Shown: one piece after another, positions 44,559 through 53,346 of the stretch
Position numbering within the stretch: position 1 is the first letter of the stretch
Layout: the number at the start of each line of letters is the position of its first letter
Assembly: GCF_001552655.1 (NCBI RefSeq)
Contig: NZ_BCRP01000007.1
Span: 120,486 to 184,485 of the forward strand
Length of the DNA: 64,000 bases
Source of the DNA: Alicyclobacillus kakegawensis NBRC 103104
GTDB lineage: Bacteria > Bacillota > Bacilli > Alicyclobacillales > Alicyclobacillaceae
Direction: 5' to 3'
Made by a program: the position numbers and the translations under genes
Notes under the pieces: model-generated
Told to the model about the DNA's origin: nothing
Database searches by the model: none
The model's input: only the letters and a program-made list of their open reading frames with translations

Positions 44559-45422
44559 TTGGACAAGCGGATGACCGTTGACCAGGTGGTGGCCGATATA
44601 CCGAGCGGATCCACCGTGGCCATCGGCGGGTCGTCGCTCTCCCGCAAACCGATGGCCCTGATACGAGCACTCGCGCGCAGCTCCGTGAAAGACCTGCGCC
44701 TGATCGTCGATGTCGGCGGACCGGATGTGGACCTGCTGATTGGCACTGGATCTGTATCCGAAGTCATTTACGCGTTCGTCGGTTTTGAGGTTTTGGGGCT
44801 CGCCCCCCACTTTCGCCGCGCCCGTCAACAACAGGCGCTCCGCTTCGAGGAGTGGACCGAATACACCGTGATGGCGGGGCTGGATGCCACCATCAAACGG
44901 GTCCCCTTTCTCCCCACCCACGCCGGGTTGGCTACCGACGTACTGTCGGTCAACACCTCCTTCCGGCGCTTCCAAGACCCGTTCCACGGCGAGGAGTTGG
45001 TCGCGGTGCCCGCCCTCAAGCCGGACGTCGCTCTCATCCATGTGAATTATGCGGACGCCAAGGGCAACGGCGTGATCCTTGGCGATGGCCACGTGGATGT
45101 GCTTTGCGCGAAGGCGGCGCGCCGGACGTACATGTCGTGCGAACGCATCATCTCCTCCGACGAGCTGCAGCGTTACGGGCGTGACGTCCAGATCCTGCGC
45201 GTGCATACCACCGGCGTCGTCGAGCTCCCGTGGGGCGCGCATCCCACCGGCTGCGCACCCGACTACCGAGCGGACCTGCGCCACCTGCAAGACTACCTGA
45301 AGCACTCAGCCAACGAGGATGCGTGGCGTGAGTATGCGGATCAATACATCTACACAGACCCGTCCCGCTACCTCGAACGGCAGGGCGGCGTCGAGGCGCT
45401 GCTCGCCCGCCTGAAGGTCTGA
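44559..45422 (+). CDS. CoA-transferase family subunit A (IpdA-like)
   Basis: 287 residues, start TTG at 44559 six bases after AAGGTG. It belongs to the glutaconate CoA-transferase alpha family. SRKPMALIRALARSSVKDL and VGGPDVDLLIGTGSV track closely with IpdA of Mycobacterium, the subunit of the hydrolase that opens ring C in steroid degradation. PWGAHPTGCAPDY near the C-terminus also fits. It pairs with the next gene to form a heteromeric enzyme. Confidence 0.87.
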   Translation: MDKRMTVDQVVADIPSGSTVAIGGSSLSRKPMALIRALARSSVKDLRLIVDVGGPDVDLLIGTGSVSEVIYAFVGFEVLGLAPHFRRARQQQALRFEEWTEYTVMAGLDATIKRVPFLPTHAGLATDVLSVNTSFRRFQDPFHGEELVAVPALKPDVALIHVNYADAKGNGVILGDGHVDVLCAKAARRTYMSCERIISSDELQRYGRDVQILRVHTTGVVELPWGAHPTGCAPDYRADLRHLQDYLKHSANEDAWREYADQYIYTDPSRYLERQGGVEALLARLKV

Positions 45423-45457
45423 GGTTAGGGCACACCCGTCTGGAAAGGAGAATCACG

Positions 45458-46318
45458 ATGCCACTGGATGAGAGGTACGCGCTCGACGAATTCCTCATCA
45501 CCACCATGGCCCGCCAGTTCAGCGGCGAGGTCATGGTCAGCTCGGTCACGGCCTTCGGGGCGCTGGCCGCGCTGTTGGCGAAGGCTCGCTATGCGCCCGA
45601 CCTGGCCGTCTTGGCCACGCCGGAATCAGGGATGGAGGTCACACCGATGCCCACGCTCAGCTTGGGGCAGTTTCTCACCGACGCCCAGCGTGGCATTCCC
45701 CTGACCATGGAAGAGATTTTCGACGCCATCTTCACCGACCACTTTCGCATCTGGATTAACCCGGCGCAGATTGACCGGCACGGGAACACGAACATCAGCG
45801 TGATTGGCGATTGGCACCAGCCGAAGGTGGCAATGGTCGGTTCGCGCGGCATCCCGGAAGATACGAGCCACCTGTCGCAGATTTTTTACTACGTCCTGAC
45901 GCACAGCAGGCGCACGGTCGTGGAACAGGTCGATTTCCGCAGCGGGGCCGGCACGGGGCCGGATCGGGACGCTACGCTGGGAGCGCACGGGGCCCCAAGC
46001 GTCCTGGTAACCGACTTGGGCGTGTTTGACTTCACCGGCCCTGGCGGCACCATGGCCGTCCGCTCCCTGCATCCCGGCGTCACGTTGGAGGAAGTGCAGG
46101 AGAAGAGCGGTTTCGAGATCCACGCCCCCGGCTCGATACCGGTGACAGACCCCCCGACTGAGGAAGATGTGCAAATCATCCGCGATGCCGATCCGCTCGA
46201 GGTCCGCAAGCTGGAGCTTCTCTCTGGGCCCGAAGCCGCCGAGCGGTTTGTCAGCATCTATGAAAGAGAGCGCCAGGCACTGCATGCCGCCTGGCCGCGA
46301 TTAGGGAAGCTTGGCTGA
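45458..46318 (+). CDS. CoA-transferase family subunit B (IpdB-like)
   Basis: 286 residues, ATG after AAAGGAG. Beta subunit of the same family: GAFGALAALLAKARYAPD-type N-terminal pattern, NISVIGDWHQPKVAMVGS, and a C-terminal TDLGVFDFTGPGGTMAVRSL. Whether it is a true CoA-transferase (catalytic Glu) or an IpdAB-type ring hydrolase cannot be decided by eye; PESGMEV holds one candidate Glu. Its stop overlaps the next start (TGATG). Confidence 0.87.
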   Translation: MPLDERYALDEFLITTMARQFSGEVMVSSVTAFGALAALLAKARYAPDLAVLATPESGMEVTPMPTLSLGQFLTDAQRGIPLTMEEIFDAIFTDHFRIWINPAQIDRHGNTNISVIGDWHQPKVAMVGSRGIPEDTSHLSQIFYYVLTHSRRTVVEQVDFRSGAGTGPDRDATLGAHGAPSVLVTDLGVFDFTGPGGTMAVRSLHPGVTLEEVQEKSGFEIHAPGSIPVTDPPTEEDVQIIRDADPLEVRKLELLSGPEAAERFVSIYERERQALHAAWPRLGKLG

Positions 46319-47064
46319 TGACGCAGAAAAAACGAGTTCTCATCACCGGAGGAGCCCAGGGCATCGGCTTTGCGGCCGCCGAGCTGTTCCTGGAACGAGG
46401 GTACGAGGTCGCCATCTGGGCCTTGCACGCGGACAGCGTGCAGCGGGCGGTGGCGGCCCTCGGTGAACGGGTCTTCGGACAGACCGTCGACGTCGGCAGT
46501 GAAGAGCAGGTAAAGGCAGCCTATCAGCAGCTGGTGGACGAGTTCGGCATCGTCAACATTTTAGTCAACAACGCCGGCTACACCCTGACATCCCGGTTTC
46601 TTGACGAAGATTCCAAGTACTGGAGACGCGTTGTCGATACCAACCTGTGGGGCGTCATCTATACAACGCGGGCGGTGCTGGGCGATATGGTGGCGGCCGA
46701 ATCTGGCAGCATCGTGAACGTGGTGTCGGATGCCGGGCGCGTCGGCATGGCGGGCGAAGCAGTGTACGCAGCCAGCAAAGGCGGTGTGGTGGCGTTTTCC
46801 AAATCCATTGCCCAGGAGGCGGCGCGATACCACGTCCGAGTCAACTGCGTCTCCCCTGGTCCCACGCGTACGCGCATCCTGGAGATCAACAGCGAACATG
46901 AAGACGCGCAGAAGCTGATTGACAAGATGATACGCCGCATTCCCCTGCGCAAGATTGCCGAGCCACGGGACGTGGCGGAGGCTATCGTGTTCCTGGCCAG
47001 CGATGCAGCCTCCCAGATCACAGGACAGGTGCTGTCTGTCTCCGGCGGATTGACCATGGTTTGA
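46318..47064 (+). CDS. Short-chain dehydrogenase, BadH-like (2-hydroxycyclohexanecarboxyl-CoA dehydrogenase type)
   Basis: 248 residues with the classical TGGAQGIG cofactor motif and YAASK active site. The stretch SDAGRVGMAGEAVYAASKGG and the C-terminus GQVLSVSGGLTM are strikingly like BadH of Rhodopseudomonas palustris (SDAARVGSSGEAVYAACKGG; GQVLSVSGGLTM, from memory), which oxidises 2-hydroxycyclohexanecarboxyl-CoA to the 2-keto ester. It is translationally coupled to the IpdB-like gene and is the last gene of the operon. Confidence 0.87.
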   Translation: MTQKKRVLITGGAQGIGFAAAELFLERGYEVAIWALHADSVQRAVAALGERVFGQTVDVGSEEQVKAAYQQLVDEFGIVNILVNNAGYTLTSRFLDEDSKYWRRVVDTNLWGVIYTTRAVLGDMVAAESGSIVNVVSDAGRVGMAGEAVYAASKGGVVAFSKSIAQEAARYHVRVNCVSPGPTRTRILEINSEHEDAQKLIDKMIRRIPLRKIAEPRDVAEAIVFLASDAASQITGQVLSVSGGLTMV

Positions 47065-47090
47065 GATCGGACCTCTATCACTCAGAACAC

Positions 47091-47126
47091 ACAAGCAGGG
47101 CAGGCATAATGCCCTGCCCTGCTTGT
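47091..47126. terminator. Strong hairpin between convergent operon and fabF
   Basis: 14-base-pair perfect stem ACAAGCAGGGCAGG/CCTGCCCTGCTTGT, 8-base loop, between convergent genes. No clean U-tract. Confidence 0.6.
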
Positions 47127-47137
47127 GGTTCCCCACT

Positions 47138-48397
47138 TTATTCCTCGTACCGTTTCCATAAGAGAACGCCATTTTGCCCGCCGAATCCGAAAGAATTGCT
47201 CAACGCGTAGCGGATGGCCTGCGGGCGTGCCTCCTGAACCAGCCCTCTGGGTGTCCCGGGTTCCGGATGGTCACAGTGCAAGTTCGGCGGCAGCCATCCC
47301 GTTTCCAAGGCCTTCACGCAGGCCAAGCTCTCCACGCCTCCCGCCGCCCCCAGCAGGTGGCCAATCGAACCTTTGATGGAGCTGACCGCGATATGGTCGA
47401 GCGCCTCGCCGAACAACGCCGACAGCGCCTTAATCTCGGCTGTATCTCCCGCCTTGGTGGAAGTGGCGTGGGCATTGATGTAATCAATGTCTGCCGGCTG
47501 CACCCCCGCCTGCGCCAGAGCCATCCGCATCGCCGCCATCGCCCCGATTCCCTCGGGATGCGGGGCAATCTGGTGGAATGCATCGTTCGATGTGCCGTAC
47601 CCAACCAATTCCGCATAGATGTGCGCGCCTCGTGCCAACGCCCGCTCCAACGGCTCCAAGACCAAGATGGCCGCGCCTTCTCCCATCACCATCCCGGAGC
47701 GGTCGATGTCGAACGGGCGCGACCAGCGCGAGTGGTCGTCCGGGCCGTGGCTCACCAGCGCCCCCGACGCCCGCAGCCCCGCCAGAAGTGTGGACGCAAA
47801 CAGGCAATCGCTGCCTCCCGCCAAGGCCACATCCACGCGGCCGCTTTGAATCCAGCTGGCCGCCTCACCAATCGAATTGGCCGAGGAGGCGCAGGCCGTG
47901 GTGTAGGTGAGAACAGGCCCCTGAATATTAAAATGAATCGCTACCGAGCTGCCGGCCGCGTTCGGGATGGACTTGGAAACCAACCTCGGCTCCACCCTCG
48001 CCAGCGCGTCCTTCGCCAGCTCCGTAGCGGCGTCGTCCATGTTGCGAATGGAACCAAAGCTCGTGCCCATGAAAACCCCGGTCCTCTCCGGACTCGTCCC
48101 GGGATTCCACCCCTCATCGGCAGTCAAACCTGCGTCACGGACCGCCTCCATGGCCGCGACCAACGCCATCTGACTGAACCGGGCCGTGTCCCGGACCGTC
48201 TTTCGGGAGAGAAAATCGGATGGCTGGAAGTCCGGCACGTCGGCCACCACAGGTGCCCAAGGCGCAAGCACCGGGTCTTTTGTGGTGCGCACTGCGGAGC
48301 GATTCTGGATGATTCCGTTCCAAAAGGGTTCAACTCCCACTCCATGCGGCGTGACAGCCCCCAATCCCGTTACCACGATCCTAGCCGATGATGTCAA
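47138..48397 (-). CDS. fabF: Beta-ketoacyl-ACP synthase II (FabF-type)
   Basis: 419 residues from the TTG at 48397, eight bases after GGGGAG. The Cys-His-His triad is complete: Cys169 (TTACASS), His310 (NAHATST) and His347 (GSIGHLLGAAG). It extends acyl chains by two carbons from malonyl-ACP. It stands alone, without fabH, acpP or fabD, next to the ring-catabolism-like operon, so it may be a second, specialised ketosynthase, for example for unusual fatty acids. That is inference. Confidence 0.92.
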   Translation of the reverse strand: MTSSARIVVTGLGAVTPHGVGVEPFWNGIIQNRSAVRTTKDPVLAPWAPVVADVPDFQPSDFLSRKTVRDTARFSQMALVAAMEAVRDAGLTADEGWNPGTSPERTGVFMGTSFGSIRNMDDAATELAKDALARVEPRLVSKSIPNAAGSSVAIHFNIQGPVLTYTTACASSANSIGEAASWIQSGRVDVALAGGSDCLFASTLLAGLRASGALVSHGPDDHSRWSRPFDIDRSGMVMGEGAAILVLEPLERALARGAHIYAELVGYGTSNDAFHQIAPHPEGIGAMAAMRMALAQAGVQPADIDYINAHATSTKAGDTAEIKALSALFGEALDHIAVSSIKGSIGHLLGAAGGVESLACVKALETGWLPPNLHCDHPEPGTPRGLVQEARPQAIRYALSNSFGFGGQNGVLLWKRYEE

Positions 48398-48565
48398 CGT
48401 ATAACTCCCCTTACAATGACGAACCGTCATGTTCAACGTCTCTGAGGCGTCGTTTTTCGCCTGACCAAACAGCGCACAACATCCTCATTATACACCATCC
48501 ACGGTTTACGGGGCTGGCGGAGGGCCGGTCCCCCCTCCGCCAGCCCAGTCCCATCAAAAAGCAGC

Positions 48566-48594
48566 AAAAAAGGAGGGCAGTTCATCTGCCCCCC
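48566..48594 (-). terminator. Terminator of the YceI gene
   Basis: Stem around CTGCCC/GGGCAG with one mismatch (arms 48572-48580 and 48586-48594), followed on the minus strand by six T. Confidence 0.75.
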
Positions 48595-48688
48595 GCCATT
48601 CAACCCGTCGGACCGTCATGCGGGTGCTTGGTCATGACGACCGCAAAATCAGGCATAGCCGGGTCCTTTGGCTGTGATGCCAACACCC

Positions 48689-49222
48689 TCAGGCCTGTTT
48701 GGACGCTTCCAATTCAATCGAGACCTGCACCTCGTTGCCGACCAAGACGCCGCCCGTCTCCAGCGCAGCATTCCACTTCAGACCATACTCTTCGCGGTTG
48801 ATGGTTCCACGTCCACTGAAGCCCACCTTGATGTTGCCCCAGGGGTCTTTTCCCTGGCCTTCGTAGGTGACGAGAAACGTCTCCGGACGGGTGACACCGC
48901 GAATCGTCAGGTCGCCTGTCACTTCGTATTCGCCGTCGCTCTTTTTGACGATGCGCGTCGACTGGAAGGTGATCTTCGGGTGGTTTTCAGCATCAAAGAA
49001 GTCAGGCGACACCAAGTGCTTATCGCGGTCCTGATTGCGGGTGTCCACGCTGTTCACGTCAATCTCGAAGCGAACGCTGGCCGTGGTCAGGTCGTCGGGG
49101 TCTGCTTGAATCTCCGCCGAAAACCGTTGAAAGGTCCCTTTCACCTTTGAAACCATCATGTGACGAACGGAAAAATCGATGCTGCTGTGGTCCACATCCA
49201 CCGTCCATCGATCCAACGCCAT
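48689..49222 (-). CDS. YceI-family lipocalin-like protein
   Basis: 177 residues, ATG at 49222 after GGGAGGGAG. It begins WTVDVDHSSIDFSVRHMMVS, followed by HPKITFQSTRI and GDLTIRGVTRPETF, the beta-barrel signature of YceI, which binds polyisoprenoid lipids. There is no signal peptide, so it is probably cytoplasmic, as in many Gram-positive members. Confidence 0.93.
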   Translation of the reverse strand: MALDRWTVDVDHSSIDFSVRHMMVSKVKGTFQRFSAEIQADPDDLTTASVRFEIDVNSVDTRNQDRDKHLVSPDFFDAENHPKITFQSTRIVKKSDGEYEVTGDLTIRGVTRPETFLVTYEGQGKDPWGNIKVGFSGRGTINREEYGLKWNAALETGGVLVGNEVQVSIELEASKQA

Positions 49223-49374
49223 GTACGCTCCCTCCCTGTCCACCGGATTTAACTTACAGAGCGTTATCAACTTAACTATGTAAAGCTGTCTCGCTCTATA
49301 GTATGAATGGCCTTACGGCCAGTGTCAAGATGATGTTGCCACATTCATGCGGCTCCTCGACTCCGCCGCAGGCG

Positions 49375-52300
49375 TCAGCACTTACTGTATCCGCACGCCT
49401 CACACTCGTAGCAGCCGCCAGTGCGGACCAACGACAGCTGGTGACAGTTTGGACACAGGTCCTTGGCTACACTGTACGAGCGCAGTGGCAAGGCAGCGGC
49501 TCCCTCGGAAGTGGCCGTTTCCTGTCCCGACGCCCATTCGGCAAATCCACGGCGACGCATCGGGAACGTCTCCGCGTGTTCAATCAACGCCTTGGCAATC
49601 GCATCCGGCACGGACGTGATGCGGCGGTCGCCAAACCCGACGGAATTGTATCCGCCGATCCCCGAAAAATGCTTAACCAATTCGGCTTCTTTGTTGGGGT
49701 TGTTGGAATCGCGCAGGTACAAGGTAATGGCGCGACCCAGCGCTTCATTGGCGGCATACACATCACTGCCCGCCTTGCCGATATTCACGAAAATCTCCAG
49801 CGCCACGTGTTCGTCCGGATCGTCATTGATGGTGATATACGCCTTGCCGAGCGGCGTCTCCTTCTTGTACGTGGCGCCGTACAGCACATCAGGGCGGCGG
49901 CGTTTGACGTAGCCAACGGCTGCCGGAGCCGGCGAGGCTGACTTTGCGCCTTGCCCGTCGCCGCCTGCCGGAGCGGGCCTCGCCTCTGCGTCCTCGTCCG
50001 CTAGTGCGGCTTCGGCAGATTCCTCAGCCTTCAGCGACAGAACCTGCTCCGAGCGGGAACCGTCGCGGTAGATGGTCACACCCTTGCAGCCGAGTTCGTA
50101 GGCCAGGTCGTACAGCCGCTTGGTATCCTCGACGGTGTAGGAGTTGGGCGCGTTGCAGGTCTTGGAGATGGAACTGTCAATCCACTTTTGCAGCGCCGCC
50201 TGCACCCGCACATGCTCCTCCGGCGTCAAGTCCATGGCCGTCACGAAGTAATCGGGCAACTCCTGGGCTTGCGGATGCGTGTCGAAATATTCCTGCACGA
50301 TGGCGGCGTTCTCCTCAAACATGCCCAACCGCGAGTTGCGGAAGTAGGACCAAGCATAATACGGTTCACACCCGGTCGAACAGCCGACCATGGTGCCGGT
50401 GGTGCCTGTGGGCGCGATGGTCATCGTCGTCACGTTCCGCACCCCATGCCGCCGCACGGCCTCAGCCACATGCGGACGCTCCGCCGCCATTTGCCGCATG
50501 TACCCGGACTGCAGGAATTTCTCGGCGTCAAACCGCTCAAACGGCCCGTTCTCCTTGGCCAACTCCACAGATTCCAGATAACACCACTCCGCCATAAAGC
50601 CCAGCAACACGTCAATCAGCCGCACCGACTCGTCCGATCCGTAGCGCACGCCGCAATACAGCAGCAGATCGTGCAGCCCCATAATACCCAGGCCCACTCG
50701 CCGTTCGCTCAGCTGGTTGCGGCGGTTTTCGGGAAACGGGTAGTACGTCGCGTCGATGACGGCGTCCTGGAACCGCAGGCCGGATCGGACCACATCCTCG
50801 AGTTCCTCCCAACGGATGTGATGGAGGAAAAACTCCGCTTTCTCGCGGTCAAAGTGCCGCAAAAGGGCCTCGCGAATGGCTTCCTCCTTGGCCGGGTCCT
50901 GAAACTCCACCCGTTGTCCTGAATCTGCGAATCCGACGGCGAACTTGCTCAACACCACGGCTCCCAAATTGCAGATACCGTAAGCCGGCAGCGGCTGCTC
51001 CCCGCACGGGTTGGTGGCAACCAACGGATTATAATACCAAGAATTGGACATCTCATTCGCGCGGCCCAGAAAGACCACTCCCGGCTCCGCCGACTTCCAG
51101 GCCGAGGTCACCAGCTCATCCCACAGCTGGCGGGCGGTGAGGGTATCGTGCACGACAAACTCGCGGCCACTCTGCTCCCACCGGTCGAAATCCCCATCAA
51201 AGTCGTTGACGTCCTCTTCCCGCACGAAACCGATGGGCCACGGCTCATCCGCCTCCTTGGCGGCCATGAAGCGTTCCGATACGCCGACCGAGATGTTGGC
51301 CCCCGTTATCACCCCGTCCACCTGCTTGCAGCGAATGAACTTGAGGATGTCAGCATGGCGGTCGGCCAGGATTAACATCAGCGCCCCGCGGCGGGAACCG
51401 CCCTGTAGAGTCAGCTGGCAGCCAACACTCATGATCTCCCCGACGCCCACCGGGCCAAAACCGTCCCCAAAGACCTGATTTCCCTTGTCGTACAACTGTC
51501 CCCAAGAATAGGCCCCGGAGCTCCGTCCGTTTACGCCGCGCACATAACTGTAGCGTGGGCGCAGCGAGGACAGGATGATGGAAACCGTCTTGCCCTCCTG
51601 CATCCGCTCCCACATGTCGGCGAGCGTCTCTGCAATGGTGCTGCGCTGGTCACCGGGATAAAGCACGGTGCCGATGATGTCCGACAGCACCAGGGCGCCG
51701 CTGGCCAGGATCTTTTCGTACAGGTCCTTGGCCGAAACCGGCTCCGAACGAACCACCGGGCGGCCTTCCCCCAGCCAATCCTCAATCCGTCCGTTCCACA
51801 AATCGTCATACCCGTCGACACTGGTGTCCGGAAAGACAAACTGCCACTTCGCGTCCTCTTCCACGGCGCGCAGGAAGCTGCGGTTGACGCGCACGACCTT
51901 GGTGCTGTGTGGGTAAGACGCCTCAAGAAACTCCGGCAGGTCCGCGTGCCACACGTCCAGAACCAGATTGAGGTATTTGTTGCGCGGCTCCGACGACACC
52001 GGCACCAAGCTCCCCTGAGGCGGTATGCGCGACAGGTTCATGCCGACGCCGCCGCTGCGCGCCTGGATCTCCAGGGTTTGGCCGAACGATTCCGCGTAGT
52101 CACGCAGGGTTGGCCCGACGCTGGGAATCACAAAACAGTTATAGCTGGTCGTCTGCATGCCGGAACCCAGCGACGCATTCACGCGCCCGCCCGGAACGTA
52201 CCGCCAGCGGCTCTGCAGCTGATAAAACTTCTCCTCCCAATAAGCAGGATCCTTGGTCACCTCCGCGGCGCCGCGGGCCACTCGTCGCCACATCTGGCGG

Positions 52301-52590
52301 GGAGCGGTCTCCAACAGCACGTCCACCTGGTGGAACGGCAGCACCTCGCGCACCCCGTCCTTCAACTCGACCGTCACCGAGCGCTCGGCCTCGTTCACGT
52401 CGACCACGCGCGCCAGCTCGTGATAGGCGCGCTTTTTGTCCAGCACCGCGACCACAAGCGCTCCCGGACTCAACGATTTCTTGGTCACATCCTTGAGCAG
52501 GTACCTATCCGCAACAATCCGTTCCCCCGTAGGGCTCAGAGCATCCTCGGCGGTAAACGGCAGCATGCTTTGTTCGAGAGCGCGGCTCAT
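49375..52590 (-). CDS. nrdJ: Adenosylcobalamin-dependent (class II) ribonucleotide reductase with internal duplication
   Basis: Reduces ribonucleotides to deoxyribonucleotides independently of oxygen. It has 1071 residues, noticeably longer than I expect for Bacilli NrdJ. Redox Cys152 (SYNCFVIPS), thiyl-radical Cys529 (NPCGEQPL) and redox Cys540 (GICNLG) keep the family spacing of 11 between the last two. An extra stretch lies between 152 and 529: residues about 161-310 and 318-500 look like two diverged copies of the same domain segment. The C-terminus carries a CxxC-rich tail (CPNCHQL, CYECEACGYSKC). nrdR lies 51 bases upstream, same strand. Confidence 0.95.
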   Translation of the reverse strand: MSRALEQSMLPFTAEDALSPTGERIVADRYLLKDVTKKSLSPGALVVAVLDKKRAYHELARVVDVNEAERSVTVELKDGVREVLPFHQVDVLLETAPRQMWRRVARGAAEVTKDPAYWEEKFYQLQSRWRYVPGGRVNASLGSGMQTTSYNCFVIPSVGPTLRDYAESFGQTLEIQARSGGVGMNLSRIPPQGSLVPVSSEPRNKYLNLVLDVWHADLPEFLEASYPHSTKVVRVNRSFLRAVEEDAKWQFVFPDTSVDGYDDLWNGRIEDWLGEGRPVVRSEPVSAKDLYEKILASGALVLSDIIGTVLYPGDQRSTIAETLADMWERMQEGKTVSIILSSLRPRYSYVRGVNGRSSGAYSWGQLYDKGNQVFGDGFGPVGVGEIMSVGCQLTLQGGSRRGALMLILADRHADILKFIRCKQVDGVITGANISVGVSERFMAAKEADEPWPIGFVREEDVNDFDGDFDRWEQSGREFVVHDTLTARQLWDELVTSAWKSAEPGVVFLGRANEMSNSWYYNPLVATNPCGEQPLPAYGICNLGAVVLSKFAVGFADSGQRVEFQDPAKEEAIREALLRHFDREKAEFFLHHIRWEELEDVVRSGLRFQDAVIDATYYPFPENRRNQLSERRVGLGIMGLHDLLLYCGVRYGSDESVRLIDVLLGFMAEWCYLESVELAKENGPFERFDAEKFLQSGYMRQMAAERPHVAEAVRRHGVRNVTTMTIAPTGTTGTMVGCSTGCEPYYAWSYFRNSRLGMFEENAAIVQEYFDTHPQAQELPDYFVTAMDLTPEEHVRVQAALQKWIDSSISKTCNAPNSYTVEDTKRLYDLAYELGCKGVTIYRDGSRSEQVLSLKAEESAEAALADEDAEARPAPAGGDGQGAKSASPAPAAVGYVKRRRPDVLYGATYKKETPLGKAYITINDDPDEHVALEIFVNIGKAGSDVYAANEALGRAITLYLRDSNNPNKEAELVKHFSGIGGYNSVGFGDRRITSVPDAIAKALIEHAETFPMRRRGFAEWASGQETATSEGAAALPLRSYSVAKDLCPNCHQLSLVRTGGCYECEACGYSKC

Positions 52591-52641
52591 GCGTACAACC
52601 CCCAGGTATGTATTTTAATTTTATTGCATCCCATTGGAGAG

Positions 52642-53142
52642 TTACGATCCCTCGGAACCATCGGTGCGCCCGCCTTGCAGTGACTTGTCGCTCAACAGCC
52701 CCAACACTTCCTGAGCCAGCGTTTCCACGTCCCGAAACTGCCGGTACACGCTGGCAAAGCGGACATAGGCGACACCATCCAGCTGCCGCAGTTCCTCCAT
52801 CACCCGCTCCCCGATGACCGAGGAGGGGACCTCACGTTCGTATTCCAGGCGCAGGCCGCGTTCAATGCGGCGCACCACGTCTTCCACCGCATCCGCTGGA
52901 ATCGGGCGCTTTTCGCACGCCTTCATCAAACCGCGGTAAAGCTTGTCCGCTGAGAATTCTTCGCGCTTTGCATCCTTCTTGATAACCATCAACGGACGCT
53001 GTTCGACCCGCTCATATGTGGTGAAGCGACGAGCACAATCCGGATTGGTGCACTCGCGGCGGCGGCGAATGGTGCACCCGTCCTCGCCGGCCCGCGACTC
53101 AATCACGCGCGAATTGTCGCAACCGCAGTACGGGCATCGCAT
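52642..53142 (-). CDS. nrdR: Transcriptional repressor NrdR
   Basis: 166 residues, ATG at 53142. A zinc ribbon (CPYCG at 3-7, and CTNPDCARRF) binds DNA, and an ATP-cone (MVIKKDAKREEFSADKL onwards) senses ATP/dATP. NrdR represses ribonucleotide reductase genes; here it forms an operon with nrdJ. Two NrdR-box-like sequences lie around its own promoter, so it likely autoregulates. Confidence 0.97.
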   Translation of the reverse strand: MRCPYCGCDNSRVIESRAGEDGCTIRRRRECTNPDCARRFTTYERVEQRPLMVIKKDAKREEFSADKLYRGLMKACEKRPIPADAVEDVVRRIERGLRLEYEREVPSSVIGERVMEELRQLDGVAYVRFASVYRQFRDVETLAQEVLGLLSDKSLQGGRTDGSEGS

Positions 53143-53196
53143 CTCTCTCCCTCCCGTCGGCGCCAGGGCGGTCCGCAGAATCACCGAAGCGAGACT

Positions 53197-53258
53197 CCAT
53201 ATCTAGTGGATGATAACTAGACAACACCGATTATACCCACTATATATACGGCAGGCAA
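53197..53258 (-). promoter_or_regulatory. nrdR-nrdJ promoter with two NrdR-box-like sites
   Basis: On the minus strand TTGCCT (53258-53253), 17 bases, TATAAT (53235-53230). CTATATATACGGC (53240-53252) lies between -35 and -10, and CCATATCTAGTGG (53197-53209) lies downstream. Each matches about 10 of 13 core positions of the NrdR box acaCwATATaTwGtgt. Their starts are 43 bases apart. Confidence 0.6.
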
Positions 53259-53346
53259 CCTGTTTGACCAAAACCCTGTCGGACCGCGCCAGGAGCGGTT
53301 TTCCCCTTGCCACCCCCTGCCTTGGCGCCGCGGTCGACTCAGCCCC

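Noticed and set aside
49375..52590. Intein as the cause of the long NrdJ
   Set aside because: The extra segment lacks intein block motifs (N-terminal Cys/Ser, TxxH, terminal HN-C/S). It instead resembles the neighbouring NrdJ sequence, so a duplication fits better.
53143..53346. Cobalamin riboswitch in front of nrdR-nrdJ
   Set aside because: The leader is short and contains no B12-box-like sequence; NrdR boxes explain regulation better.
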